From Acidobacteriota bacterium (GTDB lineage Bacteria > Acidobacteriota > Thermoanaerobaculia > UBA5066): a stretch of 64,000 nt of DNA. Within the stretch, counting starts at the first letter, position 1. The number at the start of each line of letters is the position of its first letter. The stretch lies in the NCBI GenBank assembly GCA_008363385.1, contig RHKY01000001.1, forward strand, positions 62,001-126,000. The letters run 5' to 3'. Shown here piece after piece: positions 1 through 9,620 of this stretch. A program made the position numbers and the translations under genes. The notes beneath the pieces are model-generated. The model was not told the DNA's origin, did no database searches, and saw only the letters and a list, made by a program, of their open reading frames with translations.

Positions 1-394
1 CCGCGCTGATCATGTCGCCGACCTTGAACGGCCGGAGGACCATCAGGAAGATCCCCGCGGCGAAGTTCGACAGGAGCCCCGCCCACGCCGCGCCGACGGC
101 GATGCCGACGGCGGCCAGGAGGGCGGCGAAGGACGTCGTCTCGATCCCCATCACGCCGAAGATCGCGACGAGGACGAGGACCTTCATCAGGACGTTGGCG
201 CTGGCGTCGAGGTAGTTGGCCAGCGTCTTGTCGACCTGCCGGGCGGCCAGCGCCCGGCCGAACGCGGCCCTCAGGAGCCGGATGACCCAGCTCCCGACGA
301 CCCAGACGGCGAGCGCCCCGAGGAGCTTCCACCCGAGCGGGACGACGTAGGCCTCCACGAGGCCGCCGGCCTTGGCGAGGAGATCCTGTTCCAT
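1..394 (-). CDS. MscS-family mechanosensitive channel (partial, N-terminal part)
   Basis: The gene starts at ATG 394 and runs off the left edge, so only the first 131 residues are seen. It begins MEQDLLAKAGGLVEAYV and shows hydrophobic segments at about residues 20-40 and 68-85. These are followed by the alanine/glycine-rich pore helix typical of MscS (AAVGIAVGAAWAGLLSN) and the start of the beta domain (RPFKVGDMI). MscS channels sit in the inner membrane and open under hypo-osmotic stress to release solutes. The family call is firm, but the exact subfamily cannot be judged from this fragment. It is divergent from the small secreted protein gene beginning at 541. Confidence 0.88.
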   Translation of the reverse strand, partial: MEQDLLAKAGGLVEAYVVPLGWKLLGALAVWVVGSWVIRLLRAAFGRALAARQVDKTLANYLDASANVLMKVLVLVAIFGVMGIETTSFAALLAAVGIAVGAAWAGLLSNFAAGIFLMVLRPFKVGDMISA

Positions 395-517
395 CCGGTC
401 CCTCCTTCTCCCGTGCCCCGGGGCGACTGGACGGGGGCATCCCCTTCCGCCCCGGCGACGAGCTCCAGGGCGATTCTAGGCGTCGTCGGCCTGGGTCGAG
501 ACGGGGCGGCGGCGGGG

Positions 518-523
518 TATAGT
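518..523 (+). promoter_or_regulatory. Candidate -10 box TATAGT
   Basis: TATAGT lies 18 bases before the GTG start at 541, in an otherwise extremely GC-rich divergent intergenic region. No good -35 box is seen about 17 bases upstream. A Shine-Dalgarno sequence GGAGGAG at 531-537 follows, so the leader would be only about 10 bases. Confidence 0.4.
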
Positions 524-540
524 CGCCGCGGGAGGAGCGT

Positions 541-1038
541 GTGGGCGCCACGGTCCCGTCCATCCGGCCGCGAGGGGCGAGCGTGCCCGGCGTACGCACC
601 GGAGCGGCTGCCCTCGCGCTCCTCGTCGCGACGCCCCTCCTCGCCACGGTCTGGACCCGGGCCAACCTCACCGTCCGCATCCCGAAGGGCGGGCGGGTCG
701 AGCTGGAGAACGCCTCCTACCGCGCCCGGGACTGGAGCGTCGCCCTGACCGCGCTGGAGGTGCGGGAAGAGTCGCGCCCGTCGATGGGGAGCGTCACGAC
801 GGTCTGGACCTTCCACTACACGAACACGGACAAGGAGCCCCACCACGTCACGCTGAAGGTCCGCTGCCTGGACGCCAAGCGGGGCGAGCGGAGCAGCTTC
901 TCGGCACAGGCCGTCCTGCAGGCCGACCGCCCGGACGGGGCGAAGCTGGAGATCTCGGCGAAGATGCGCGAGGGCGACTGGAACATCTCGGCCTGGGCCC
1001 GGGTCGTCGTCGACTTCCTCTCCGGCCCCGAGGGCTGA
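541..1038 (+). CDS. Hypothetical secreted protein
   Basis: 165 residues from GTG 541, chosen because GGAGGAG sits at 531-537. GTG 583 is an alternative. A hydrophobic stretch (AAALALLVATPLLATVW, about residues 22-38) looks like a signal peptide or membrane anchor. The rest is beta-rich with a fibronectin/FxLYD-like feel (WTFHYTNTDKEPHHVTLKVRC), suggesting a small periplasmic or surface domain, but I do not recognise a family. The gene converges on the DUF4388 gene, and the tandem hairpin repeat lies between their ends. Confidence 0.65.
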   Translation: MGATVPSIRPRGASVPGVRTGAAALALLVATPLLATVWTRANLTVRIPKGGRVELENASYRARDWSVALTALEVREESRPSMGSVTTVWTFHYTNTDKEPHHVTLKVRCLDAKRGERSSFSAQAVLQADRPDGAKLEISAKMREGDWNISAWARVVVDFLSGPEG

Positions 1039-1089
1039 CCTGTCCGGGAGACCCGTCACGCGGGTTCCCCTCGCCCTCCGTCGATCCAC

Positions 1090-1230
1090 GAGCGAGCCCG
1101 GGGGGTAGGCGCGAAGCGCCGCAGGGGGGATCGGCACGTTGCCGACCCCCCTGATCCATGAGTGAGCACCGGGGGGTAGGCGCGAAGCGCCGCAGGGGGG
1201 ATCGGCACGTTGCCGACCCCCCTGATCCAC
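1090..1230. repeat. Tandem hairpin repeat, two 70-71 base units (locus 1)
   Basis: Two near-identical units (1160-1230 and 1090-1159, read on the minus strand) each start GTGGATC or ATGGATC. Each contains two hairpins. One is a G6-TCGGCA / TGCCGA(T)-C6 stem, and the other is GGCGC-TTC-GCGCC, followed by a run CTACCCCCC. The beginning of a third unit is seen at 1089 downward. The first unit starts one base after the stop codon of the DUF4388 gene, and the array fills the junction of two convergent genes. A diverged copy of the same element is at 35367-35513. It may act as a bidirectional terminator or be a REP-like mobile repeat; the function is inferred. Confidence 0.85.
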
Positions 1231-1231
1231 T

Positions 1232-2482
1232 TCAGCCCATCATGCGCCGCGCGACCTCGCGGAGCGTGAGGTTCTCCAGCGTCACCGCCACCTGCCGGGC
1301 CAGGACGAGGAGGGGCCGCGACTCGGGCTCGCGCGCGGTCGGCGTCCGGCAGACGAGGACGAGCGAGACGGCCCCGAGGACGAGGAGCGGCACCGCCAGG
1401 GCCGGGACCGCGCCGGGCGTGTCGGGAGCGGCCGGCGCCATCCCTCCGCCGCCCGTGGGCGCGACGGGGCCGGTGTAGGCCCGCCCGTCCTGGACGACCA
1501 CGTCGAGGAGCGGGCTCTCGCCGGCCGCGTAGAAGGTCTTCGGCGAGGGGTCGGGGGACGGCCCCCATCCCAGCCCGGCCCCGAACTGCCCCAGGAGGCG
1601 GAATCCGTCCTTGTCGCGCATGACGAGCCCGCCGTCCGCGTAGAGCTCGCTGGCGTACCGGAGGAGGAGGAGGCCCATCTCCCCCCGGCCCTGCGCGGCG
1701 AAGAGCTCCTCGGTCAGCGAGAGGAAGCTGACGGCGGCCTTCAGCTTCTCGGCCTCGCCGGGGTCGGGGAGCTGCGCCTCGGAGGGGTCGAACCAGCGAA
1801 CGGGCTGGCCCGCCTCCGGGCGCGGCGGGGCCGGCAGGGGCGGCGGAGGCGGCGCCGGAGCCGCCCCGGGAGTCGCCGAGGCGCCGGAGTGCACGCCGCT
1901 CTCGTCGAGCGCCTTGCGGATCCGGTCCAGCTCGCGGTTCCGCTTGTCCTGGAGCAGGCTCGCCTCGAGCAGGATGTGGCGCGGCTCCACCCCCTCGTCC
2001 AGGACGAGGTCGAGCGTGAAGTCCGGCATCCCCCGCATCAGCGAGACGAGGCCGATCCGGAAGACGAACTGGGCGTCGTCCCACGACATCATCCGCTCGA
2101 TCGCCTCGGCCATCTGCTCGCGCACGGTCTCCTCGACCTGCCGGCGCGACGTGATGCCGAGCTCGACGAGCGCGTCGCCCAGGCGCATCCCGGGGTAGCG
2201 GGCCTGGTAGGCGAGAGCCTCGTGCAGCTCGAGGAGCGTGATGTCCCCCTCGTGGACGAGCCGGTCGCCGAGGGTCTGGTACGTCTCGCTGGCCACGGCC
2301 TGGACGATCTGCCCGTTGCGGAAGACGACGATCCCGGTCGCCGAGTCGTGCCGGTTCAGGAAGAGCGCGCCGCTCTTGCCGCTGACCTGGAGGACCTGGA
2401 GGATGTCCCCGAGGGGGAAGTCCTCGAGCCGGCCCTCGAGGCTGGTCGCCTTGTCGTGGGGGGCGGAGGAGGAGGCGTCCAC
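1232..2482 (-). CDS. DUF4388 (PATAN-like) domain protein with C-terminal GAF-like domain
   Basis: 416 residues from GTG 2482. The N-terminus (about 12-115) has the DUF4388 signature LEGRLEDFPLGDILQVLQ, then SGKSGALFL and a G-I-V-V-F-x-x-G-x-I-V-Q-A strand. These domains are common in signalling proteins of Acidobacteriota and Myxococcota. A proline-rich linker (about 205-225) leads to a GAF-like C-terminus with no recognisable cofactor motif. It is the last gene of the chemosensory operon, two bases after the GAF protein gene. A regulatory or scaffolding role in that pathway is likely but inferred from position. Confidence 0.75.
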   Translation of the reverse strand: MDASSSAPHDKATSLEGRLEDFPLGDILQVLQVSGKSGALFLNRHDSATGIVVFRNGQIVQAVASETYQTLGDRLVHEGDITLLELHEALAYQARYPGMRLGDALVELGITSRRQVEETVREQMAEAIERMMSWDDAQFVFRIGLVSLMRGMPDFTLDLVLDEGVEPRHILLEASLLQDKRNRELDRIRKALDESGVHSGASATPGAAPAPPPPPLPAPPRPEAGQPVRWFDPSEAQLPDPGEAEKLKAAVSFLSLTEELFAAQGRGEMGLLLLRYASELYADGGLVMRDKDGFRLLGQFGAGLGWGPSPDPSPKTFYAAGESPLLDVVVQDGRAYTGPVAPTGGGGMAPAAPDTPGAVPALAVPLLVLGAVSLVLVCRTPTAREPESRPLLVLARQVAVTLENLTLREVARRMMG

Positions 2483-2484
2483 GC

Positions 2485-3288
2485 TCAGGTCTTCAGCAGG
2501 TCCATGAACCGCTGGACCGTCTTCAGCTTCCGCTCGACGGCGACGTAGGCCTGCGAGGAGACGATGGCCAGGGCGGCCTGCTCGCCCAGGAGGTCGAAGA
2601 GCTCGCGGTCGAGCTGCGAGAAGCTGGCCTTGTGCGACAGCAGGGCGTAGATGGTCAGGGCGCCGACGAGGCGGTCGCGGAAGTAGAGAGGGGCGCAGCA
2701 GATCGCCTCCGGCGGCCCCTCCCCGCCGGGCGAGGTCTCCTCGAGGAAGACCGTCCGCTTCATCGAGAGGGCGGCCCTCTCGACGGCCTGCTCCAGGGCC
2801 GCCTGGCGCGGCCCCTCGGGCGGGAGGTCCCCCTCGCGCGCCACGACGGCGAAGTCCCCCTTGGCCTCGTCGGCGAGGTAGAGGACGAACTCCGAGGCGC
2901 CGATGAGGTTCACCGCGATCTCGACGATGGCTCGCACGACGGCGTCGGGGTCGAGCGAGGAGTGGAGCTGGAACGTCGCGGCGTAGAGGTTCGTCAGGCT
3001 GGTCGAGTGGTCCTCCAGCTCGACGTAGCGCTGCGCGAAGTCCCGGTTCTCGGCCTCCAGCTCCTCGGCCTTCTTCCGCAGCCGGTCCCGCTCGCGCTGC
3101 GAGGTGTCGTGCGCCGAGGCCAGGAGCGACTGGGCGCGCGCCAGGTCGCGCTGGAAGTCGTCCACGCGCTCGCGCAGGCGCTGGTGGGCGAGCGAGAGGT
3201 CCTCGTCCAGGCCGCGGCTGCGCTCCTCCAGCGACTCGAAGAGGCTCTGCAGGGCCTCGGTCCCCTCGGCGGCCTTCGGCTCGGTCAC
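2485..3288 (-). CDS. Coiled-coil plus GAF domain protein
   Basis: 267 residues from GTG 3288. Residues about 10-95 form a charged heptad-type coiled coil (repeated L/E/R/Q spacing). They are followed by a GAF domain at about 100-250 (FQLHSSLDPDAVVRAIVEIA, then CCAPLYFRDRLVGALTIY and LGEQAALAI). GAF domains bind small ligands or act as dimer modules. There is no output enzyme, so it probably works as a cytoplasmic sensor or adaptor. Its GTG start overlaps the cheB stop codon (GTGA at 3285-3288), so translation is probably coupled to CheB. Predicted partner: the chemosensory array encoded upstream. Confidence 0.78.
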   Translation of the reverse strand: MTEPKAAEGTEALQSLFESLEERSRGLDEDLSLAHQRLRERVDDFQRDLARAQSLLASAHDTSQRERDRLRKKAEELEAENRDFAQRYVELEDHSTSLTNLYAATFQLHSSLDPDAVVRAIVEIAVNLIGASEFVLYLADEAKGDFAVVAREGDLPPEGPRQAALEQAVERAALSMKRTVFLEETSPGGEGPPEAICCAPLYFRDRLVGALTIYALLSHKASFSQLDRELFDLLGEQAALAIVSSQAYVAVERKLKTVQRFMDLLKT

Positions 3289-4379
3289 CGCCCCCCCGTC
3301 CCGGCGGCGCCGGCCCCGGCGGAGAGCCGGCAGAGCTCGGTCCCGATCTCCTCGAGCGTCCAGACCGCCGACGCCAGCCCCGCCTCGACGACGGCGCGCG
3401 GCATCCCGTAGACCGCGCAGCTGGACTCGGCCTCGGCCACGACGGGCGCGCCGCGGGCCGACAGCGCGCGCGCCCCCTCGCGCCCGTCGCTCCCCATCCC
3501 GGTCAGGACGACCCCGATCGCCCGCGAGCCGAACGTCTCGGCTGCCGACGCGAAGAGGACGTCGACCGACGGGACGTGCGTCAGCCCCGCGGGCTCGGCG
3601 GAGAGGGCGAGCTCGGCCCCGGCGTCGCCCCGCGAGAAGACGAGGTGCTGCCCGGCGGGCGCGACGAACGCGCAGCCCGGGCGGAAGGCCTCGCCCCCCC
3701 GCGCCTCCCGGACCTCCAGGCTCGAGGTCTGGTTCAACCGCTCGGCGAAGGCCGCCGTGAACCCCACGGGCATATGTTGAACGATCGCGATGGGAAACGG
3801 AAACCGGGCCGGGAGCCGGTCGAGGAGGGCCTGCAGCGCGGGCGGCCCCCCCGTGGAGGCGCCGATGCAGAGGGCCTCGGCGTGCCGGCCGAGCGGCCCC
3901 CCGGCCCGCTGCGGGGGGCGCGGGCGGGGCGGCGCGGGGAGGGCGGGGGGCGGCGGGGCGGGGAGCCCCCCGGGGATCCCCGCGCGGACCTTCTCGACCA
4001 CCTCGTCGCCCATCAGCTGGAAGTCCATGGAGCGGAACCGCGCCTTGTCGACGAAGTCGAAGGCCCCGAGCGACAGGGCCTCGAGGACGACCTCCGGGCC
4101 GTTGCTCGACGCCGAGGCCAGGACGAGGACGGGGACGTGGGGCCAGCGCGCCTTGATCTCGCGCAGGGCCGCGAGCCCGTCCATCCCGGGCATCTGGATG
4201 TCGAGCGTCACGACGTCCGGCTGGAGCGAGGCGACCATCTCGACGGCCTCGCGCCCGTCGCCGGCCTCCCCGGCCACGGTCAGGCCGGGCCGCGCCTCGA
4301 GGACCTTGCGGAGCGCCTTCCTCACGAACGTCGAGTCGTCGACGACGAGGACGCGGGCCTTCCGCTCGCCGGGGCTCAC
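3285..4379 (-). CDS. cheB: CheB, protein-glutamate methylesterase/deamidase
   Basis: 364 residues from GTG 4379, which overlaps the cheR stop (GTGA). The N-terminal receiver (about 8-125) has the acidic pair VVDDS and phospho-acceptor Asp in LDIQMPGMDG. A Pro-rich linker at about 150-172 leads to the methylesterase domain with the catalytic triad elements GASTGGP (Ser), IVQHMP (His) and MGSDG (Asp). It removes methyl groups from chemoreceptor glutamates, counteracting CheR to give adaptation. The gene starts at this GTG rather than further upstream, where the reading frame is only the shadow of cheR. Confidence 0.95.
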   Translation of the reverse strand: MSPGERKARVLVVDDSTFVRKALRKVLEARPGLTVAGEAGDGREAVEMVASLQPDVVTLDIQMPGMDGLAALREIKARWPHVPVLVLASASSNGPEVVLEALSLGAFDFVDKARFRSMDFQLMGDEVVEKVRAGIPGGLPAPPPPALPAPPRPRPPQRAGGPLGRHAEALCIGASTGGPPALQALLDRLPARFPFPIAIVQHMPVGFTAAFAERLNQTSSLEVREARGGEAFRPGCAFVAPAGQHLVFSRGDAGAELALSAEPAGLTHVPSVDVLFASAAETFGSRAIGVVLTGMGSDGREGARALSARGAPVVAEAESSCAVYGMPRAVVEAGLASAVWTLEEIGTELCRLSAGAGAAGTGGR

Positions 4380-5206
4380 GCCCCCTCCTTGACGTAGTAG
4401 ATGAAGTCCGGGGCCCGCTCGGGGCGGAAGAGCCGCGTCCGCCCCAGGAGCGACTCGGAGTGGCCGAGGAAGAGCGGGGCGCCCGGCTTGAGGGCGCGGT
4501 GGAAGGCCGCGCACGCCCGCTGCATCGTCGCCTCGTTGAAGTAGATCAGGACGTTGCGGCAGAAGACGGCGTCGAAGTGCGCCTCGGGGAAGGTCTTCGG
4601 GAGCTCGAGGAGGTTCAGGACGCGGAAGCTCACCGGCGCCTTCAGCCACGGCTTGACCCGCAGCCGCCCGGGCGTGGGCGTCGGGGCGAAGTAGCGCTCC
4701 TTGGCCTCGGGGGACGAGGCGCGGAAGGAGAGGCCCTCGTACTCGGCCAGCTCGGCCTGCGCCACCCGCGCGGCGTTCAGGTCGAAGGCGTGGATCTTCA
4801 GGGCGTTGCCCAGGCACCGGAACTGGTTCTCGTGGTGGACGATGGCCAGCGAGTAGGCCTCCTCGCCCGAGGAGCACCCCGCCGACAGGACGTTCACCTC
4901 CTCGCCGGGCGGCCGCCCGCGGAGCCTCCTGGGGAGGACCTCGGCGAAGTACCAGTCGAGCTGGTAGCGCTCGCGGAAGAAGTAGGTCTCGTTGTTCGTC
5001 AGCGCCTCGGCGAGGTAGGGGAGCTCCTCGGCGGCGCGGGGCGAGAGGGCGAGGAAGCGGTAGTACTCCAGGAACGAGGTCATCGCGAGCGCCTCGAGGC
5101 GCTCGCGGAGGCGGAACCGGACCCGGTCGCGCTGCGCGGCCAGGACGTCCAGCCCGAACCGGGAGACGACGAACTCCGACAGGAGCCGGCACTCCTCGTC
5201 GGTCAT
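4376..5206 (-). CDS. cheR: CheR, chemoreceptor glutamate methyltransferase
   Basis: 276 residues from ATG 5206 (MTDEECRLL). The N-terminal helical CheR domain is followed by the SAM-binding domain. Visible motifs are LTNNETYFFRE, SAGCSSGEEAYSLAI (SAM motif I), HAFDLN, and FCRNVLIYF close to the C-terminus. The length matches classical CheR. It methylates receptor glutamates using S-adenosylmethionine, acting on the MCP encoded two genes upstream. Its stop overlaps the cheB start, so the antagonistic pair is translationally coupled. There is no C-terminal pentapeptide-binding TPR extension. Confidence 0.95.
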   Translation of the reverse strand: MTDEECRLLSEFVVSRFGLDVLAAQRDRVRFRLRERLEALAMTSFLEYYRFLALSPRAAEELPYLAEALTNNETYFFRERYQLDWYFAEVLPRRLRGRPPGEEVNVLSAGCSSGEEAYSLAIVHHENQFRCLGNALKIHAFDLNAARVAQAELAEYEGLSFRASSPEAKERYFAPTPTPGRLRVKPWLKAPVSFRVLNLLELPKTFPEAHFDAVFCRNVLIYFNEATMQRACAAFHRALKPGAPLFLGHSESLLGRTRLFRPERAPDFIYYVKEGA

Positions 5207-5262
5207 CGGCGGGATGCCGGTCGACCGGTGCCCGAGCGCTCCGGGTCCGCCTTCCAAGCCCC

Positions 5263-7293
5263 TCAGCTCCCGATCTTCTCGAGGGCGCTCTTGGCGGTCC
5301 GGGCGACGACGTCCTCCGGGTCGCTCGTCAGCTTCCTCAGCACGGGCAGCGCCTGCCCGGAGCCGATCTCGCCCAGCGCCCACGCCGCGGTGTTCCGGAG
5401 CGACCAGTCCTCGGCGCGAGCGAGCTTCAGGAACGTCTCGAGCCGCCCCTCGCGGTGGTGGCGGGCCAGCGCGGCGGCGGCGGCCCGGCGCCGCTCCCGG
5501 TCGCGCCCGTGCAGCTCGACCTCGAGGAAGCGGACGGCGGCGGGGGTGCCGATGGCCCCGAGCGCCTCCAGGATGGCCACCTTCTCCAGCGGGCCCGCGC
5601 GGGCGTGGAGCTCCATCAGCTCCCCGGCCGCCTCGCGGTCCTTGAGCCGGCCGAGCGCCCGGACCAGGTAGTACGCGCACTCCCGGTCGGTCGCCAGGCG
5701 TGCCCTCAGCTCCGGGCCGATCTCGGCGGCGTTGTCCGGGTGGGCCAGGCACTCGACGGCCAGCGTCCTCAGGCTCGGCTCCGGGTGGTCGAGGAAAGGC
5801 CGGAGGCTCTCGGTCACGTCCGGCCCGGTCACCTCGCCGAGGGCCCTCAGGAGCGCGCGCTGGACCTCCGTGCTCGCGCCGGGCAGCCGCTTCAGCCAGC
5901 GGCGGAGGAACGGGCCGTGGTCCAGCCGGCGGGAGACCTCGACGTAGGCCAGGAGCGCCTCGCCGGGCTCCGTCTCCTCGAGGAGCCGTCCGAGGAGCGC
6001 GACGTCCTCGGGCCGCGCCAGGTACGGCAGCGACTCGAGCGCGCGGTTGCGCACCGCCTCGGAGCCGTGGAAGAGGAGGGGGAGGACCTTCTCGAACGTC
6101 CCCGGGGGCCGCCGGCGGGCCAGCGCCCTCACGGCGCTCGCCAGGACGACCGGGTCCGGGTCGCCGAGCTCGGCCGTGATCATCTCGTCGCCCCACGGCT
6201 CGGACCTCAGGCCCAGGACCCAGAGGGCGGCGGAGCGGACGCCGGGGCGCGGGTGGGCGGTGGCGGCGCGGAGGATCGGCTCGGCCCCCGAAGGCTCGGG
6301 GAGCGACCCGAGGAAGGCCACCGTCTCGGCCGCCAGGGCGGGCTGGTCGAGGTGCTCCACGAGGCCGGGGTAGAGGGTCTCGTCCGAGGCGGCCCTCACG
6401 AGCCGGCTGGCCGCGGCCAAGAGCTCCGGGGAGTCGGAGGCGAGGCTCTCCCGGAGGTAGCGGCGGAACGGCTCGTGCCGCAGCGCCCCGAGGAGGTCGG
6501 GGTCGCGCAGCGCGGGGAGCGCCGAGCCGGCCTTCGCCAGGCACGCGCCGAGCGCGGTCAGGAGGGCGTCCCGCTGGGGGAAGCGGTCCTCGCGGACCAG
6601 CTCGCGGCAGAGCGGCTCGATCGCCGAGGGGTCTCCGATGCGCCCCAGCGCCTCGAGCGCCGTCGTCCCGAGCGACTCGTCGGAGGCGAGCTTGAGGAGG
6701 TCCAGCGTCGCGCGGGCGTCCCCGATCCGCCCCAGGGCCAGGACCGCGGCGAACCTCAGCCAGAGGTCCCCCTCCAGCAGCTCGAGCAGCGGCCCGACCG
6801 CCCTCCGGCACCCGAGGTCCCCGAGGCTCTCGACGGCCGCCTGCGCGATGTTGAGGTCCTCGTGCGAGAGGAACCCGAGGAGGATCGGCGCGGCCTCCTC
6901 CTCCGGCATCGAGCCGAGGATCTGGAGGGTGAAGAGGACGACGTCCGGGTCGTCGGAGACGGTCCCCTTCCGGAGCGCCGGCATCGCCGAGGGTCCCTTC
7001 TGCCGGAGGGCGTCGATGCAGGCCGTCCGGAGGACGGAGTTCCCGCCGGCCGCCACGCCCTCCATCAGCCGCGCGGCGGGGAGCTTGCGGGCGGCCAGCT
7101 GGATGGCCGCCTGCCGGGTGGCGGCGTCGCGGTCCTCGAGCGCCGCCCAGATCAGGTCCTGCCCGCCCCGCCCGAGCCTGGCGGCCAGCTCGAGGCCCCG
7201 GCCCCTCAGGAGCGGGTCGGCGTCCCGGCACCACTCCCGCGCCAGCGCCAGGCGCTGCGCCGCCGGGCTCCCCTTCGCTCGCTTCGCGCGCAT
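5263..7293 (-). CDS. HEAT-repeat protein in the chemosensory operon
   Basis: 676 residues from ATG 7293, built almost entirely of about 30-residue HEAT/PBS-lyase-like helical repeats. Recurrent L-x-x-L-G-x-I/L-G-D and A-V-x-A-L motifs (ALGRIGDARA, ALGEIGSGQA, LGAIGTPAA) run from about residue 25 to the end. No signal peptide or membrane segment is seen, so it is a cytoplasmic solenoid. It lies between the MCP and cheR genes on the same strand with short gaps, which argues for a scaffold or regulator of this signalling pathway. HEAT proteins are not core chemotaxis parts; the role is inferred. Confidence 0.85.
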   Translation of the reverse strand: MRAKRAKGSPAAQRLALAREWCRDADPLLRGRGLELAARLGRGGQDLIWAALEDRDAATRQAAIQLAARKLPAARLMEGVAAGGNSVLRTACIDALRQKGPSAMPALRKGTVSDDPDVVLFTLQILGSMPEEEAAPILLGFLSHEDLNIAQAAVESLGDLGCRRAVGPLLELLEGDLWLRFAAVLALGRIGDARATLDLLKLASDESLGTTALEALGRIGDPSAIEPLCRELVREDRFPQRDALLTALGACLAKAGSALPALRDPDLLGALRHEPFRRYLRESLASDSPELLAAASRLVRAASDETLYPGLVEHLDQPALAAETVAFLGSLPEPSGAEPILRAATAHPRPGVRSAALWVLGLRSEPWGDEMITAELGDPDPVVLASAVRALARRRPPGTFEKVLPLLFHGSEAVRNRALESLPYLARPEDVALLGRLLEETEPGEALLAYVEVSRRLDHGPFLRRWLKRLPGASTEVQRALLRALGEVTGPDVTESLRPFLDHPEPSLRTLAVECLAHPDNAAEIGPELRARLATDRECAYYLVRALGRLKDREAAGELMELHARAGPLEKVAILEALGAIGTPAAVRFLEVELHGRDRERRRAAAAALARHHREGRLETFLKLARAEDWSLRNTAAWALGEIGSGQALPVLRKLTSDPEDVVARTAKSALEKIGS

Positions 7294-7309
7294 CGTCTCG
7301 CCTCCCCCG

Positions 7310-9610
7310 TCAGACCCGGAACGTCTCCAGCTGCTGGCGGAGCCGCTCGGCCTCCTGGGCGAGGTCGGCCGAGGCGCGCGTCAGCTCCTCGACGGCCGAG
7401 AGGTTCGCGCGGGCCACGGAGGCGATCGTCTCCATGGCGCGGACGACCATGTCGCCCCCCTTCTTCTGCTCGACCGTGGCGTCGGCCACCTGCTGGGTCA
7501 TGCTGTTCATGCTGGAGACCGCCTTGAGGATCTGCTGGCTCGAGGCGGCCTGCTCGTGCGCGGCGGTGGAGACCTGGCGGGAGACGTCGCTGATCCGCTC
7601 GGCCACCGACAGGAGGCGGACGGCCCCGGTCGACTGCTCCTGCGTCAGGCGGTGGACCTCGGCGACCATCCCCGAGGCCTTCTGCACCGAGCCGAGGATC
7701 CCGCCCAGGACCTCGCCGGTCATCTCCACGGCCCGGTGGACGTCCCTCTGCATCCCCTCGATGACCCCCGCGATCTCCTCGGTGGCCTTGGCCGAGCGCT
7801 CGGCGAGCTTCTTCACCTCGTCGGCCACGACGGCGAACCCGCGCCCCGCGTCCCCCGCCCGCGCGGCCTCGATGGCGGCGTTCAGCGCGAGGAGGTTCGT
7901 CTGGTCGGCGATCGCCTCGATGACCTTGACGATCTTGCCGACGTCCTGCGACTTCTCGCCGATGGACCGGATCGTCCCCTGCAGCCGGCCCCCGGCGTCG
8001 TCGGCCTCGCCGACCGCCCGGCGCGAGACCTCGTCCACGGCCCTCACGCGGTCGTCGACCGTCTGGATCGCCCCGTGGATCTCCTGGAGCGTCCGGGTGG
8101 TCTCGTCGACGGCCTCGAGCAGGACGCCGGAGTTGGCGGCCGTGCGCTGGACGAGCGTCCCCATCTCCTGGATCGAGGCGGCCGTCTCGTCGACGTTGGA
8201 GGCCAGCGCCTGCGTGTTGCGCGCCACGGCGCTGATCTGGGCCGCCATCTGGACGAGCGTCGAGGAGGTCTCGTCCGAGGAGGCCGCCTGCGACTCGGCG
8301 CCCCGCTGGATGGAGGAGGCCGAGGCGGAGATCTCCTCGGCGGAGATGGCCACCTGCTGCGAGGCGTCCCTCAGGCGCGAGAGGAGGTCGCGCAGCGTGC
8401 CGACCATCCGGACGAAGGCGCGGCCGAACGCGTCGCTCTCCCCGCGCGGGGAGGGCGTGGCCCGGAGGTCCCCGTCGCCCAGCCGGTCGGCCGCCTGCGC
8501 CATCTCGCGCAGGTAGCCGACCATCCCCCCCATGGCGCGCGAGAGGCGGCCGACCTCGTCGCGCCGCTCCTGCCCGGGGACCTCCGTCAGCTCGCCGCGA
8601 GCGATCCCCTCGGCCACGGCGACCAGGCCGAGCAGGGGCCGGGAGACCGAGCGGGCGACCTGGAACGCCAGGACCACCACGAAGGCGCCCGCCACCGCGG
8701 ACGCCAGGACGAACGTGAGGAACAGCTCGCGCAGGGAGCGGAACGCCTCGGTGGTCTCCTGCCGCACCAGCACGAGCACCCGCTGCCCGGAGTAGATCGA
8801 GAACCCCTGCTCGGTGGCCCACGCCACCGCGTGCTCGCGGCCGGTCTGGGGGTCCTCCTGCGTCAGGAAGCCGTCGGGCGCGCCCTTGGCCGCCGCGACC
8901 ACGGGCCACGCCGAGGCGTTCAGCTTGAACACGGCCTCGGCGTCCTTGGCGCAGAGGACGAGGCCGCTCTTCGGGTCGACGACGAGGACCTCGCCCGTCT
9001 GGCCGAACGTCTCCTTCTTCACGAGGTTCTCCGTGAAGAGGGCGGCGTAGTCGACGCGCGCGCAGACGACGCCGATCGTCCGGCCCGCGCCCCCCTCGGC
9101 GACCCGCCACGCGAAGACGACGACGGGCCCGCCGGTCCCCTCGTCGCGGGCGACGGACGGCGAGAACCACGGGTCCGACCCCTGCCCCTCCAGGAACCAG
9201 TCCGCCTGCGAGGCGTCGGTCCCGACGAGCGCGGGCGCCGAGGACGCCACGACGCGCCCGGCGGTGTCGGCGAACGAGATGTCCCGGTAGACGGGCGCGC
9301 GGTTCTCCTGGTAGGAGGAGAGGGCGGCGCTCCTCTGGGCGTCGGTGCTCTTGGCGGAGGAGACGACCGGGTGCTCGGTGACGTCCACGATGTCGGCGTA
9401 CCGCTCGAAGAGGGTCCGCGAGATCTTGTCGGCGGTCGACATCGCCCGGTTCTGGAAGTCGGCCCCGACGAGGGCGCGCATCGAGGCGCGGCCCCGGAAG
9501 TGGCTGAAGACCCCGAAGCCCGCGAGCGGGATCAGCGCCAGGAGGAACCAGACGACGAGGCGCGCGCGAAGGCTCCCGAACCGGACGATCCCCCGCTCCC
9601 TCCACTTCAT
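7310..9610 (-). CDS. mcp: Methyl-accepting chemotaxis protein with periplasmic Cache-type sensor
   Basis: 766 residues from ATG 9610. TM1 (about 16-36) is followed by a roughly 250-residue periplasmic region of Cache type ([15 protein letters not shown] and VVFAWRV strands). TM2 (about 296-318) leads into HAMP ([24 protein letters not shown]) and a second HAMP-like stretch. The long cytoplasmic helical hairpin has the conserved tip [20 protein letters not shown]. It detects an unknown small ligand and controls CheA through CheW. It is the only receptor in the operon and is encoded directly after cheW. Confidence 0.95.
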   Translation of the reverse strand: MKWRERGIVRFGSLRARLVVWFLLALIPLAGFGVFSHFRGRASMRALVGADFQNRAMSTADKISRTLFERYADIVDVTEHPVVSSAKSTDAQRSAALSSYQENRAPVYRDISFADTAGRVVASSAPALVGTDASQADWFLEGQGSDPWFSPSVARDEGTGGPVVVFAWRVAEGGAGRTIGVVCARVDYAALFTENLVKKETFGQTGEVLVVDPKSGLVLCAKDAEAVFKLNASAWPVVAAAKGAPDGFLTQEDPQTGREHAVAWATEQGFSIYSGQRVLVLVRQETTEAFRSLRELFLTFVLASAVAGAFVVVLAFQVARSVSRPLLGLVAVAEGIARGELTEVPGQERRDEVGRLSRAMGGMVGYLREMAQAADRLGDGDLRATPSPRGESDAFGRAFVRMVGTLRDLLSRLRDASQQVAISAEEISASASSIQRGAESQAASSDETSSTLVQMAAQISAVARNTQALASNVDETAASIQEMGTLVQRTAANSGVLLEAVDETTRTLQEIHGAIQTVDDRVRAVDEVSRRAVGEADDAGGRLQGTIRSIGEKSQDVGKIVKVIEAIADQTNLLALNAAIEAARAGDAGRGFAVVADEVKKLAERSAKATEEIAGVIEGMQRDVHRAVEMTGEVLGGILGSVQKASGMVAEVHRLTQEQSTGAVRLLSVAERISDVSRQVSTAAHEQAASSQQILKAVSSMNSMTQQVADATVEQKKGGDMVVRAMETIASVARANLSAVEELTRASADLAQEAERLRQQLETFRV

Positions 9611-9620
9611 CAGCGACCTC

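Noticed and set aside
3285-5192. CheB with a 270-residue N-terminal extension
   Set aside because: The extension is the cheR gene read in the wrong frame; a GTG at 4379 overlapping the cheR stop is the natural start.
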